Assembly (NCBI RefSeq): GCF_013377015.1
Contig: NZ_JACABA010000001.1
Span: 81,544-145,543 of the forward strand
Reading direction: 5' to 3'
Source: Rhodopseudomonas sp.
Lineage (GTDB): Bacteria > Pseudomonadota > Alphaproteobacteria > Rhizobiales > Xanthobacteraceae
Length of the DNA stretch: 64,000 nucleotides
Below, in pieces: positions 25,782 through 34,263 of this stretch. Under the pieces are notes generated by a model. That model was not told where the DNA came from. It saw only the letters and a list, made by a program, of their open reading frames with translations, and searched no databases. Position 1 is the stretch's first letter; the number at the start of each line of letters is the position of its first letter. A program made the position numbers and the translations under genes.

Positions 25782-26975
25782 TTAGTTCCGCGGCGCTTTC
25801 GCCGGTATCGGCGGTGCCGGGTCGGAGGAAATTTCGACCGCGGCGCCGGACTGCAGCTTGAGCTGACCAACCGCGACGACGCGGTCGCCGGCCTTCAACC
25901 CGCTGACGATTACCGCCCGGCCCTTCGCACGATCGCCGGTCCGCACGAAGGTGCGCACGGCGGTCAGATTGGTCTTGCCGTCTTCGGACTTGTTTTCGGT
26001 GATCAGATAGACCGAATCTCCATACAGCGTGTAATCGACCGCGGTTTCCGGCACGGTGATCACCGCCGGCTTGTCGGGCAACACCACCGTGGTGGTCGCG
26101 AACATGCCGGGCTTCAGGATCTGATCGGGATTGTCGATCGTCGCCTGCACCCGGATGTTGCGGGTATCGGTGTTGATCTGCGGCTCGATGGCGGTGAGCT
26201 TGCCTTCGAACACCTTGCCCGGATAGGCGTCGACCGCGACGCGCACGATCTGGCCGACCTTCAGGGTGCCGCTGTCCTTCTCGGTCACGGTGAAGTTCGC
26301 ATACACTGCGGACAAATCGGTCAATGTCACGATCTGCGTCCCGGCGGTCAGGTACTGGCCGACTTCGGCGTGACGAACGCCAAGCACGCCGTCGAACGGC
26401 GCGCGCACCAGCTTCTGCGAAATCACCGCCTCGGTCTTGGCGATCCCGGCCTGGGCCTGGTCGAACGCCGCCTGCGCGTTATCGACGGTCGCCTGCGGCC
26501 CGAACTGGCGCGCCGCCAGCTGCTTGGCGCGGTCCAGCGCCAACTCCGCCGCCTTGGCCTGAGCCTTGAAGCTGGCGAGATCGCCTTGCTCGGCCCCATC
26601 GAACAGTTGCACGAGCGGCGTGCCGACCTTCACCGTCGAGCCAGCGGTGAACATGATGTCGGTGATGCGGCCGTTGACGTCGTTGGTGACGTTGACTTGA
26701 TGCACGGCGGCGAGATCGCCGACGGCGGTCAACAGATTCGGGATCACTTCGGATTTCGCTTCGGCCACGGTCACGCTGACCGGCGGCGGTTTGTTGCCGG
26801 CGAAGAACTGCGCGATCATGTGACTCCGGAACGCATTGAAGCCGACCAACCCGCCCACCAGCAGCGCCAGCAGCAGCCCGACGATGATGAACCAGCGGGT
26901 CATCCGAACCGGGCGCGGGCGCGGCTTCTCGGTGCTGGCGCGGATCGTCCCTGGGGATTCTGTCGCAATCGTCAT
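25782..26975 (-). CDS. RND efflux periplasmic adaptor (HlyD/MFP family)
   Basis: A 397-residue adaptor. After a basic N-terminus and one membrane anchor (WFIIVGLLLALLVGGLVGF), it has the biotinyl-lipoyl-like half VNVTNDVNGRITDIMFTAGS, an alpha hairpin rich in Ala and Gln (about residues 120-165), the second lipoyl half VRAPFDGVLGVRHAEVGQYL, then beta-barrel and membrane-proximal domains. It links the RND pump to an outer-membrane channel. The ATG at 26975 follows the TetR stop by one base; a GTG at 26984 is the alternative and would overlap that stop. Either way, translation looks coupled. Confidence 0.92.
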   Translation of the reverse strand: MTIATESPGTIRASTEKPRPRPVRMTRWFIIVGLLLALLVGGLVGFNAFRSHMIAQFFAGNKPPPVSVTVAEAKSEVIPNLLTAVGDLAAVHQVNVTNDVNGRITDIMFTAGSTVKVGTPLVQLFDGAEQGDLASFKAQAKAAELALDRAKQLAARQFGPQATVDNAQAAFDQAQAGIAKTEAVISQKLVRAPFDGVLGVRHAEVGQYLTAGTQIVTLTDLSAVYANFTVTEKDSGTLKVGQIVRVAVDAYPGKVFEGKLTAIEPQINTDTRNIRVQATIDNPDQILKPGMFATTTVVLPDKPAVITVPETAVDYTLYGDSVYLITENKSEDGKTNLTAVRTFVRTGDRAKGRAVIVSGLKAGDRVVAVGQLKLQSGAAVEISSDPAPPIPAKAPRN

Positions 26976-26976
26976 G

Positions 26977-27678
26977 TCATGCACTTTCTCTAGCTACCGC
27001 CCGCATTTGGTCCGGCGACAATTCGCGGTCCAGATGCCCGGCAATCGCTGCTTCGTTCAATCCAATTCCACGCAGGATAAATTCACAGGTCTGCCGCTCC
27101 AGATCGACGGCGTTGCCGTAGGTTAGACACGGCACCGTGGGCAGTCGCGAAAGCGCGGCCATCAGCACCGTATGATGGGCAAACCAGAAAAGGTTCAACG
27201 GTTCCCGCCCGACCCGCGATGCGTCTCCCGACGCAACCGCGCGCTCCAGCGACGCCGTGAACACAGGTCCGATCAAATTCCCTATTTTTTCGTAAAGCAG
27301 CCGGGCGAATTCTCCATCGTCGACCAGACTGGTCATCATCAGCCGCAGCCGCTGGGCTTCCTGCTGCTCGGGCAGATCCGAGGCATGCAGAAAATGCCCG
27401 ACCATTCCGCGCACCAGCACCACCAGGGTTTCGGTCGAGGGTTCCAGCGCCAGCAAACCGTTTAGGCCCGGGTCTGCCTCGCATTCGTCCGCCAGGATCT
27501 CCGCATAAAGCGCTGACTTGGTCGGGAAATGCTTGAACAGCAACCCCTCCGAGATCGACGCCGCGGCGGCCACACTCTTCGTTGTGGTTCCGGCGAATCC
27601 GTGGCGGGCAAAGCACCGCTTTGCCGCGCTCAGGATCAACTCCCGGCGCAAATCGCTGGTCATGCGCAGTGTGCTCAT
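26977..27678 (-). CDS. TetR-family repressor of the RND efflux operon
   Basis: A 233-residue regulator with an N-terminal helix-turn-helix: RELILSAAKRCFARHGFAGT then KSVAAAASISEGLLFKHFPT. The rest is the ligand domain. It is the first gene of the tetR-adaptor-pump operon and almost abuts the adaptor start. A palindrome GTGAGT-N4-ACTCAC sits 5 bases upstream of its start codon, suggesting autorepression and control of the pump. The ATG at 27678 was kept; Met6 is an alternative. Confidence 0.88.
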   Translation of the reverse strand: MSTLRMTSDLRRELILSAAKRCFARHGFAGTTTKSVAAAASISEGLLFKHFPTKSALYAEILADECEADPGLNGLLALEPSTETLVVLVRGMVGHFLHASDLPEQQEAQRLRLMMTSLVDDGEFARLLYEKIGNLIGPVFTASLERAVASGDASRVGREPLNLFWFAHHTVLMAALSRLPTVPCLTYGNAVDLERQTCEFILRGIGLNEAAIAGHLDRELSPDQMRAVARESA

Positions 27679-27682
27679 TGTC

Positions 27683-27698
27683 GTGAGTAAGCACTCAC
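27683..27698. promoter_or_regulatory. Probable operator of the TetR-RND operon
   Basis: An inverted repeat of 6-base arms, GTGAGT-AAGC-ACTCAC, lies just upstream of the TetR start. A further half-site GTGAGT is at 27740-27745. Such sites next to a tetR-pump operon are usually bound by the repressor itself. Confidence 0.55.
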
Positions 27699-27904
27699 CT
27701 TTGGCAAAGTCAATCGGGATTGCTGCAGCGCACTAAAACGTGAGTAGTGCGACGAGCTCAATTCATTGGCCCCCACTCGGCTGATACGGAGGAAGAGGTC
27801 AGACGGTAATTTGGCACCCTCGCCGCGGAGGAAGTTCGCGGCGCCGGCCGAGGCCGTTCCGGCAGCGTCGTGAATCGCCTATAGAAGACAAAAAAGGGGA
27901 TGAC

Positions 27905-29125
27905 ATGGAAGCGGCCCAAGGTGACCTCGCGGCAGCGTTCGATCTGGCGCGGCTGACGCCGGAGTTCTACGCCGACCCCTATCCGACCTATCATGCACTG
28001 CGAGCCCACGAGCCGGTCAAGCGGCTGGACAATGGCGGTTACTTCCTCACCCGCTACGACGATCTGGTCGCCGCCTACAAGAACACCGCGCTGTTCTCGT
28101 CCGACAAGAAGCGCGAGTTCGCGCCGAAATACGGCGACTCGCTGTTGTTCGAGCATCACACCACGAGCCTCGTCTTCAACGATCCGCCGGCCCACACCCG
28201 CGTCCGCCGGCTGATCACCGGCGCGCTGTCGCCGCGCGCGATCGCCGGCATGGAGCCCGATCTGGTGGCGCTGGTGCAGCGGCTGCTCGACCGGATCGCA
28301 GCCAAGGGCAGATTCGACCTGATCGAAGATTATGCCTCGGCGATTCCGATCGAGGTGATCGGCAATCTGCTTGGTGTGCCGAACGACGAGCGCGGTCCGT
28401 TGCGCGACTGGTCGCTAGCGATTCTCGGCGCGCTGGAGCCGGTGATCAGCGCCGAAGCTTTCGCGCGCGGCAATCAATCAATTCGGGATTTCATCGCCTA
28501 TCTGGAAATCCTGGTCGAGCGCCGTCGGGCAACCCCCGGCAATCCCGACCGCGACGTGTTGACCAAGCTGATCCAGGGCGAACCGGGCGGCGAACAGCTG
28601 ACCGCGAAGGAATTGCTGCATAACTGCATCTTTCTGCTCAATGCCGGTCACGAGACCACCACCAATCTGATCGGCAATGGACTGGTCGCGCTCGCCGCCA
28701 ACCCCGAGCAGAAACAGCGGCTGATCGACAATCCGGCGCTGATCCGGACTGCGGTCGAGGAAATCCTGCGATACGAGAGCTCGAACCAGCTCGGCAACCG
28801 CATCACAACAGCCGACGTCGAGATCGGCGGCGTCGCGATGCCGAAATACACGTCGGTGACGCTGTGCATCGGCGCCGCCAACCGTGACCCGGCGCAATTT
28901 CCCGATCCCGACCGGTTCGATATCGCGCGGGCGCCGAACCGGCATCTGGCGTTCGGCACCGGCGCGCATCAATGCGCCGGCATGGCGCTGGCGCGGCTGG
29001 AAGGCGCGATCGCGATCACGCGGTTTCTCGCGCGGTTTCCCAACTACCAACTCGATGGCGCGCCGGTCCGCGGCGGCCGGGTCCGGTTCCGCGGCTATCT
29101 CAGCGTGCCCTGCGTGGTGAAATAG
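27905..29125 (+). CDS. Cytochrome P450, class I bacterial type
   Basis: A 406-residue soluble P450. The I-helix is NAGHETTTNL (246-255), the ExxR pair is Glu286/Arg289 in EEILRY, and the heme loop is AFGTGAHQCAGMALAR with ligand Cys357. AGGGGA lies five bases before the ATG. Unlike the fusion at 7977, it needs a ferredoxin and reductase. No ferredoxin gene is nearby, but a palustrisredoxin-reductase-like gene lies at 38469-39698. The substrate cannot be read from the sequence. It resembles the many P450s of Rhodopseudomonas that act on aromatic acids or terpenoids. Confidence 0.92.
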   Translation: MEAAQGDLAAAFDLARLTPEFYADPYPTYHALRAHEPVKRLDNGGYFLTRYDDLVAAYKNTALFSSDKKREFAPKYGDSLLFEHHTTSLVFNDPPAHTRVRRLITGALSPRAIAGMEPDLVALVQRLLDRIAAKGRFDLIEDYASAIPIEVIGNLLGVPNDERGPLRDWSLAILGALEPVISAEAFARGNQSIRDFIAYLEILVERRRATPGNPDRDVLTKLIQGEPGGEQLTAKELLHNCIFLLNAGHETTTNLIGNGLVALAANPEQKQRLIDNPALIRTAVEEILRYESSNQLGNRITTADVEIGGVAMPKYTSVTLCIGAANRDPAQFPDPDRFDIARAPNRHLAFGTGAHQCAGMALARLEGAIAITRFLARFPNYQLDGAPVRGGRVRFRGYLSVPCVVK

Positions 29126-29479
29126 TCAGTCCAATAGCGGCAGCCCGGCGCAAGTCATTTTGCCGGTGCGCGCATCGATCACCAGATAGCCGTCGATCGG
29201 ACTGCCGTTGGGATTCCTGTTCGCCGGAACTACGACGTGAAACTCCCAGACCGGTTTGGTCGCCTTGCCGCCGCACCGCTTGCTACCACCCGTCAGCAAC
29301 TGGCTGGCGACGATATTTTGCGCGACGTCTGCCGGGGTTCGCCCGTAGGGATCGCCCTGCAGAATCGATATCGCCGCAGCGCGCGCCCGGCCTTCGGAGA
29401 GAACGTCGGCGGCCTGCGCTGTCAGCGGCGGAGCGACAAGCATGACTGCAGCGACAAATCGAATGAGCAGCGGATCCAT
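29126..29479 (-). CDS. Small secreted protein of unknown function
   Basis: A 117-residue protein with a Sec signal peptide (MDPLLIRFVAAVMLVAPPLTAQA, cleavage near residue 23). The mature part contains PVWEFHVVVPANRNPNGSPI followed by DGYLVIDARTGKMTCAGLP, which resembles a PepSY-like strand pattern, and two cysteines (in RCGG and TCAG) that could form a disulfide. Its stop codon touches the P450 stop with no gap, so the two genes converge tightly. I do not recognise the family. Confidence 0.6.
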   Translation of the reverse strand: MDPLLIRFVAAVMLVAPPLTAQAADVLSEGRARAAAISILQGDPYGRTPADVAQNIVASQLLTGGSKRCGGKATKPVWEFHVVVPANRNPNGSPIDGYLVIDARTGKMTCAGLPLLD

Positions 29480-29542
29480 CGGGTTTCCTTCCGTTTCTGA
29501 CCTGTGCGCTTCCGCGCCGACTCGAAATTGTCTGACTAGAGA

Positions 29543-30388
29543 TCATTCCAATCGCGCCGCCGGCTGTACCAGCAGCGTGGGAATCCCGCAGGTCGAGCTG
29601 CGCACCGTGACCACGCGGGTGCCTGGCTTGCGGCCGGCGCGCGGCTCCGACACCAGGACCCCGGCATGGAGAAGTCGCGCGCGGGTGGCGTCGATATCCG
29701 CGCAGCGCCAGCTCATGCCCCACAATTTGTCATGGTTGACGTCGGAACCCGCCACCGGGCGGTGCACGACCTCAACCACGAGATCGCCGCAGCGAAAGAA
29801 CATCAGCCGGCCCCAATCCTGATGCGAGCGGTCGAGCGCCATGTCGAGCCCGAGCCGCGCTCCGTACAGTGCCGCGGCGCGTTCGGGGTCGGCGGTCGAA
29901 ACCACGATGTGATCGAGCCCGGTGATCGGCGCCACGCCGGTGGTCGGCGAAAACGGACGCTCCGATGCCAGTTCAAGAAAGAACAGCCTGACGCCGCGCG
30001 TCGCATCCGTCGCGGCGCGGGTCCGCTTCCAGGACAGCGTGGCGCCGGACGCGGCGTCGTGGCTTTCGACCTCGGCAATAGCGTCGGGCTTCAGCGCCAC
30101 CCGCTCCAGCCGGCGATGCATCTTCGCAACGTCGCCGACGCGAAAGCAGATGCTGGCGAGCCCCTCGCCCTGGAACTTGATGACGTGGCGAATACGCTCG
30201 GCGATCGGGCCGTCGCCGGCCGGCGCCATCAGTTCCAGCGTCATGTTGCGCAGCGTGAACAGCACGGTCTCGGAGCCATCGCCGCTGCTGCGCCAGGACG
30301 GCGCTCGCGCCAGCAGCAATTCATAGGCGGCGGCTCCCGCCGCGAGATCGCTAACCAGCACGACGACGTGATCGATTGCGGTGATCAT
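29543..30388 (-). CDS. Two-domain VOC (glyoxalase/bleomycin-resistance fold) protein
   Basis: A 281-residue protein starting at the ATG at 30388, which has GGAGGGGAG eight bases upstream; the longer frame is not supported. It contains two VOC modules: ITAIDHVVVLVSDLAAGAAAY at the start and ITGLDHIVVSTADPERAAALY at about residue 155, each opening with the metal-ligand His (DHVVV, DHIVV). ELMAP and VVEVVHRP carry the matching acidic residues. The family includes dioxygenases, isomerases and glyoxalase-like proteins; the substrate here is unknown. It reads toward the secreted-protein gene and is separated from the enolase gene by 114 bases. Confidence 0.75.
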   Translation of the reverse strand: MITAIDHVVVLVSDLAAGAAAYELLLARAPSWRSSGDGSETVLFTLRNMTLELMAPAGDGPIAERIRHVIKFQGEGLASICFRVGDVAKMHRRLERVALKPDAIAEVESHDAASGATLSWKRTRAATDATRGVRLFFLELASERPFSPTTGVAPITGLDHIVVSTADPERAAALYGARLGLDMALDRSHQDWGRLMFFRCGDLVVEVVHRPVAGSDVNHDKLWGMSWRCADIDATRARLLHAGVLVSEPRAGRKPGTRVVTVRSSTCGIPTLLVQPAARLE

Positions 30389-30502
30389 CGGACGGCTCCC
30401 CTCCAAAGGCTTGTTCTTGTAAAAACGATCGAACCAGTCGGCGCGAGCGACGCTATGCAATTGATTCAAACTCGCGAGACTGATCGCTCCGCTAAAGGCC
30501 AC

Positions 30503-31834
30503 TTACACCGACGTGGATTCTAGGCCGTCGTTGGTTACCTTTTTCTGCACTGGACGAAAACCGAGCGCGGCGCCGCCGGCGAAACTGGCGTCCGGCCCGA
30601 TCGCTTCCTCGATCCGCAAACATTCGTTCCACTTCGCCATCCGCTCGGAGCGCGAAAACGAGCCGACTTTGAGCTGCCCGGCGTCCCAGCCGACCGCAAG
30701 ATGCACGACGGTTGTGTCCTCGGTTTCGCCGGAGCGCGCCGACACGATGGTGCCGAACCGGGCCTGCCTGCCGGCGTCGAGCGCCGCGCGGGTCTCGGTC
30801 ACGGTGCCGGCCTGGTTGGGCTTGATCAGCACCGCGGTCGCGGCGCCGCTCGCGGCGGCCTCGGCAACCCGTGCCGCGTTGGTGACCAGAAAATCGTCGC
30901 CGATCACCTGGCAACGATCGCCATAGGCCGCGGTGAAAGCGCGGAAGCCGGCGGCGTCGTCCTCGGCCAGCGGGTCTTCTATGGATACGATCGGATAAGT
31001 ATCAAGCCAGCGGCCGAGCATCGCGATCATTTCGTCGGTGCCAAGTGCGCGATCGTCGAGCGCCAGCGCGTAGCGGCCATTTTTGCCGAACTCGGATGCG
31101 GCAACGTCGAGCGAGATCGCCACTTGCGGCCCCGGCTCGAGGCCGGCCCGTTCGATCGCCCGCACCAGCGTATCCAGTGCCTCCTCGTTGCTGGTGAACG
31201 CTGGCCAGTAGCCACCCTCGTCGGCCACGCCCTGCAGCTTGCCTGCCTGTTTCATCAGGCTGCCTGCGGCGAGATAGACTTCCGCGGTCCATTCGATCGC
31301 CTGCGCGAACGACGCCGCGCCGGGACACATCACCATGAAATCCTGCACGTCGACGCGCCGCGCCGCGTGCGCCCCGCCGCCGAAGATCTGGATCTCCGGC
31401 AGCGGCAGGCGCACCTTGCGGCCCTGCGCCAGATGCATCCAAAGCGGCACTTTGGCCGCAGCGGCCGCCGCGTGCAGCACCGCCATCGAGGTCGCCACGA
31501 TGGCGTTGCCGCCGAGGCGGGCCTTGTTGGCGGTGCCGTCGCGCGCGATCATGATCGCGTCGATCGCGGCCTGATCGGCAGCGTCCTGCCCGATCAGCGC
31601 CTGCTCCATTTCGCCGTTGACGGACGCCACCGCGCGGCCGACATCGAAGCCGCCGAGCTTCTTGCCGCCGTCGCGCAGATCGACCGCCTCGCCGCTGCCC
31701 ATCGAGGCTCCGGCCGGCGCGATGGCGCGGCCGGTGGCGCCGCCACGCAAACTCACATCGACCTCGACGGTCGGCCGGCCGCGCGAATCCCACACCCGGC
31801 GGCCATGCACCGCCGCAATTGTCGTATTGGTCAT
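30503..31834 (-). CDS. Enolase paralogue with altered active site
   Basis: A 443-residue enolase-superfamily protein. Conserved are Ser44 (GASMGSGEA), His156 (GGGAHAARR), Glu206 (ADEGGY), the metal ligands Asp243, Glu286 and Asp313, and lysines Lys338 (LIKPNQAGT) and Lys389 (GQLKVGSFSRSER). Two substitutions stand out. The canonical SHRSGETED, whose His (yeast His373) contacts the substrate phosphate, is SARSGETED here (Ala366). The QEFM glutamate (yeast Glu168) is Asp165. It may therefore use a substrate other than 2-phosphoglycerate, or be slow. The ATG overlaps the upstream kinase stop (ATGA), so it is the last gene of a coupled three-gene operon. It is unlikely to be the housekeeping enolase. 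Confidence 0.85.
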   Translation of the reverse strand: MTNTTIAAVHGRRVWDSRGRPTVEVDVSLRGGATGRAIAPAGASMGSGEAVDLRDGGKKLGGFDVGRAVASVNGEMEQALIGQDAADQAAIDAIMIARDGTANKARLGGNAIVATSMAVLHAAAAAAKVPLWMHLAQGRKVRLPLPEIQIFGGGAHAARRVDVQDFMVMCPGAASFAQAIEWTAEVYLAAGSLMKQAGKLQGVADEGGYWPAFTSNEEALDTLVRAIERAGLEPGPQVAISLDVAASEFGKNGRYALALDDRALGTDEMIAMLGRWLDTYPIVSIEDPLAEDDAAGFRAFTAAYGDRCQVIGDDFLVTNAARVAEAAASGAATAVLIKPNQAGTVTETRAALDAGRQARFGTIVSARSGETEDTTVVHLAVGWDAGQLKVGSFSRSERMAKWNECLRIEEAIGPDASFAGGAALGFRPVQKKVTNDGLESTSV

Positions 31835-32844
31835 CGAAGCACTTCCCTTGCCCAGGCGTCGCTGATCGCCGCGAGTTGCTCGGGCTTCGCCACAATCAAA
31901 TGGCGCGCGACCCTGCGGACCCGCGCTTTGTCGCTCTCATCGGTGATGTATTCGACCGGCGACTTGCCGTCGACCCGGGCCAGAAACAGCGCCGGCAACA
32001 GCGCCGCGGCGCGGCGCTCCAATTCGTGCTTCGGCTCCCAATCGATCTCGGCGCGATAGGCCGCAGCGAGCGCATCGAAACAGCCGAGATACCCGGCCGC
32101 GGACGATGGCGTCCACAGGCATTTCAGCAGCATGTGATTGAGACAGAACGCCAGGTCGAAAGCGGGGTCGCCATACCAGGCGCATTCGGCATCGAGCAGT
32201 ATCGGGCCATGCGGGCCGACGAGGATGTTCTTCGGACTGACGTCGCCATGCACCAGCGCGATATGGGTTGCCAGCGTGGCGCGCGACAGCGCCATCAGCG
32301 CCGGCGCCAGATCGGGATGGGCCTCGGCGGTGGCCTCGAGATAGGGCTCGAGCCGGATCGCGTGAAACAGCGCATCATTGGCAAAACGCCGCGCCACGGT
32401 TTGCGAATGCGCGGTGGCGGCATGAATGGCGCCGATGGTGCGCCCGACCGCCGTGGCGAAATCCGGATCGCACTGCCCCGCCGCGAGTCGCTGCTTCCAC
32501 ACCGGATGATGTTCGGGATCGAGATAGTCCATCGCGAACGCGCCGAGCTCGGGATCATGCGCCAGCACGCGGGGCACAGCGTCGGGCACCACCTCGGCGG
32601 CGGCGCGTAGCCAGTCGACCTCGCTGGCGTTGCGCGACACCGGCACGGTCCAGTCCCGCGCCACCCGCAGTTTCGCCAGCGCGCGCTTCACCGCGAACAC
32701 CGCGCTGCCCGCTTCCACCTTCCAGATGTCGGACGCCACCCCGCCGGTCAGCGGCGTGAAGCGCGGCGTGATGCCGGGTTCGATCAGTCCTGCATCACGC
32801 AGAAACGCCGCAACCGCGGTTTCTTCGACTGCAGCAAGAATCAC
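31831..32844 (-). CDS. APH-fold small-molecule kinase (aminoglycoside phosphotransferase family)
   Basis: A 337-residue kinase. The GTG at 32844 overlaps the stop of the dehydrogenase gene (GTGA), and the longer upstream frame is only a shadow of that gene. The catalytic loop LVHGDVSPKNILV has Asp201 and Asn206; the metal-binding segment LLDAECAWYGDPAFDLA has Asp218; and AVKRA near residue 53 supplies the ATP lysine. The glycine-rich loop is LTGGVASDIWKV. Family members phosphorylate alcohols such as methylthioribose, choline, homoserine or sugars. Resistance to aminoglycosides is unlikely: the gene is locked between a dehydrogenase and an enolase paralogue, so a metabolic alcohol or hydroxy acid is the better guess. 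Confidence 0.8.
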   Translation of the reverse strand: MILAAVEETAVAAFLRDAGLIEPGITPRFTPLTGGVASDIWKVEAGSAVFAVKRALAKLRVARDWTVPVSRNASEVDWLRAAAEVVPDAVPRVLAHDPELGAFAMDYLDPEHHPVWKQRLAAGQCDPDFATAVGRTIGAIHAATAHSQTVARRFANDALFHAIRLEPYLEATAEAHPDLAPALMALSRATLATHIALVHGDVSPKNILVGPHGPILLDAECAWYGDPAFDLAFCLNHMLLKCLWTPSSAAGYLGCFDALAAAYRAEIDWEPKHELERRAAALLPALFLARVDGKSPVEYITDESDKARVRRVARHLIVAKPEQLAAISDAWAREVLR

Positions 32845-34100
32845 GGGAACAGGCCCCTCATATTTTTCGCGGCGCGGACCTTTTCCACGCCGATCGCCAT
32901 CGCGGCGGTCCGGTGCGGAACGTTGTCGGCGTTGGCGCGCGCTATCATCTGGTCGAAGGCACGATCGAGGATCTGATATTCGCGCCGTGTCACCTCTGCC
33001 TCTTCCCAAAACAGTTGCTGCAGATCCTGCACCCATTCGAAATAGCTGACGATGACGCCGCCCGAATTGCACAGCACGTCCGGGATCAGGAAGACCTCGT
33101 CGCGGCGTTGTGCCAGCACCAGGTCGGCATCCGGCGTGGTCGGTCCGTTGGCGCCCTCGGCCAGCACCCGGCATTGCAGCTTCGCAGCGGTCTCAGCGTC
33201 GATCACCCGCTCCATCGCCGCCGGGACCAGCACGTCGCAGCGCAGCGTCAGGATCTGCGTCGGATCGAACTGCAGCTCGGTGGAAAATCCGGCGATGCTG
33301 CCATGCGCGGTCGCGTGCCGCATCAGCGCCGGAATATCGAGCCCGGCCGCGTCATACAAAGCTCCGGTGTGATCGCTGACCGCGATCACCTTGAGCCCGA
33401 ATTGCTGCAATTCCAGCGCGGCGTAAGAACCGACATTACCGAACCCCTGGATCACCGCGGTGGCCCGGTTGAGATCGATCGCCAGCTCAGCCATCACCCG
33501 TTTGGCCAGATGCGCGACACCGCGCCCGGTGGCTTCGCGCCGGCCCAGCGTGCCGCCCGACGCCACCGGCTTGCCGGTGACGATCTCGGTGACGGTGCGG
33601 CCCTGATACATCGAATAGGTGTCCATGAACCACGCCATCACCTGTTCGTTGGTGCCCATATCGGGCGCCATCACGTCGGTGTGCGGGCCGACGAACGGGA
33701 TCATCTCCTGCATATAGCGGCGCGATAGACTTTCGAGCTCGCGCTTCGAGATCGTCGCCAGGTCGACCCGGATGCCGCCCTTGGCGCCGCCATAGGGCAG
33801 CCCGACCAGCGCGCATTTCCAGCTCATCCAGATCGCCAATGCGGCAACCTCGCCGATACCGACACTGGGAGCGAAACGGGTGCCGCCCTTGGTCGGGCCG
33901 AGCGTCAGATGGTGCTGGACCCGGTAGCCCTCGAACACCTCGACCGAACCGTCGTCGCGGTGGATCGGGCACGACACCGTGATCGCCCGCTTCGGCAGCA
34001 GCAGCCGGTCGCGCTCGTCCATCGGGATCCCGAGATGATTGGCGATCACGCCGAACTGCCTGGCCGCCATGTCGAACACGTCGCCGGAATAGATCGACAT
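32841..34100 (-). CDS. Glu/Leu/Phe/Val-type dehydrogenase (glutamate dehydrogenase-like)
   Basis: A 419-residue dehydrogenase of the hexameric family. The substrate domain has LTLGPTKGGTRFAPSV (Lys71), the active-site LPYGGAKGGI (Lys107) and MAPDMGTNEQVMAW with the catalytic Asp. The NAD(P) domain carries VIQGFGNVGSYAALEL. It interconverts a 2-oxo acid and an L-amino acid with NAD(P)H. GGGAGG lies seven bases before the ATG. It is the first gene of an operon with an APH-fold kinase and an enolase paralogue, an unusual setting for a plain glutamate dehydrogenase, so its substrate deserves testing. Confidence 0.9.
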   Translation of the reverse strand: MSIYSGDVFDMAARQFGVIANHLGIPMDERDRLLLPKRAITVSCPIHRDDGSVEVFEGYRVQHHLTLGPTKGGTRFAPSVGIGEVAALAIWMSWKCALVGLPYGGAKGGIRVDLATISKRELESLSRRYMQEMIPFVGPHTDVMAPDMGTNEQVMAWFMDTYSMYQGRTVTEIVTGKPVASGGTLGRREATGRGVAHLAKRVMAELAIDLNRATAVIQGFGNVGSYAALELQQFGLKVIAVSDHTGALYDAAGLDIPALMRHATAHGSIAGFSTELQFDPTQILTLRCDVLVPAAMERVIDAETAAKLQCRVLAEGANGPTTPDADLVLAQRRDEVFLIPDVLCNSGGVIVSYFEWVQDLQQLFWEEAEVTRREYQILDRAFDQMIARANADNVPHRTAAMAIGVEKVRAAKNMRGLFP

Positions 34101-34263
34101 CGCTCGTCCTCCCTGGGGCTTCTACGGACCACGGCGCAACGCCCCGAGGCCGCCCCATCGCTATCCCAACCTCCGCCCGGTTGCGAATAATTTCAGCGAA
34201 TGCAGTGCAATAAGCGGTGCTAAGGTATAAGAGCCGGGTCGGAATCGTAGCAGTGGATCATTC

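Noticed and set aside
23993..25861. Long open frames on the plus strand opposite the RND pump
   Set aside because: They are His/Arg/Asp/Gln-rich shadows of a well-conserved pump gene and lack any family signature.
31831..32844. Antibiotic-resistance role for the APH-fold kinase
   Set aside because: The fold is shared with many metabolic kinases, and the gene is embedded in a translationally coupled metabolic operon with no mobile-element context.
31831..33174. A longer form of the APH kinase starting near 33174
   Set aside because: The extra 110 residues overlap the dehydrogenase gene in another frame. The GTG at 32844 gives a 4-base overlap and the expected kinase length.
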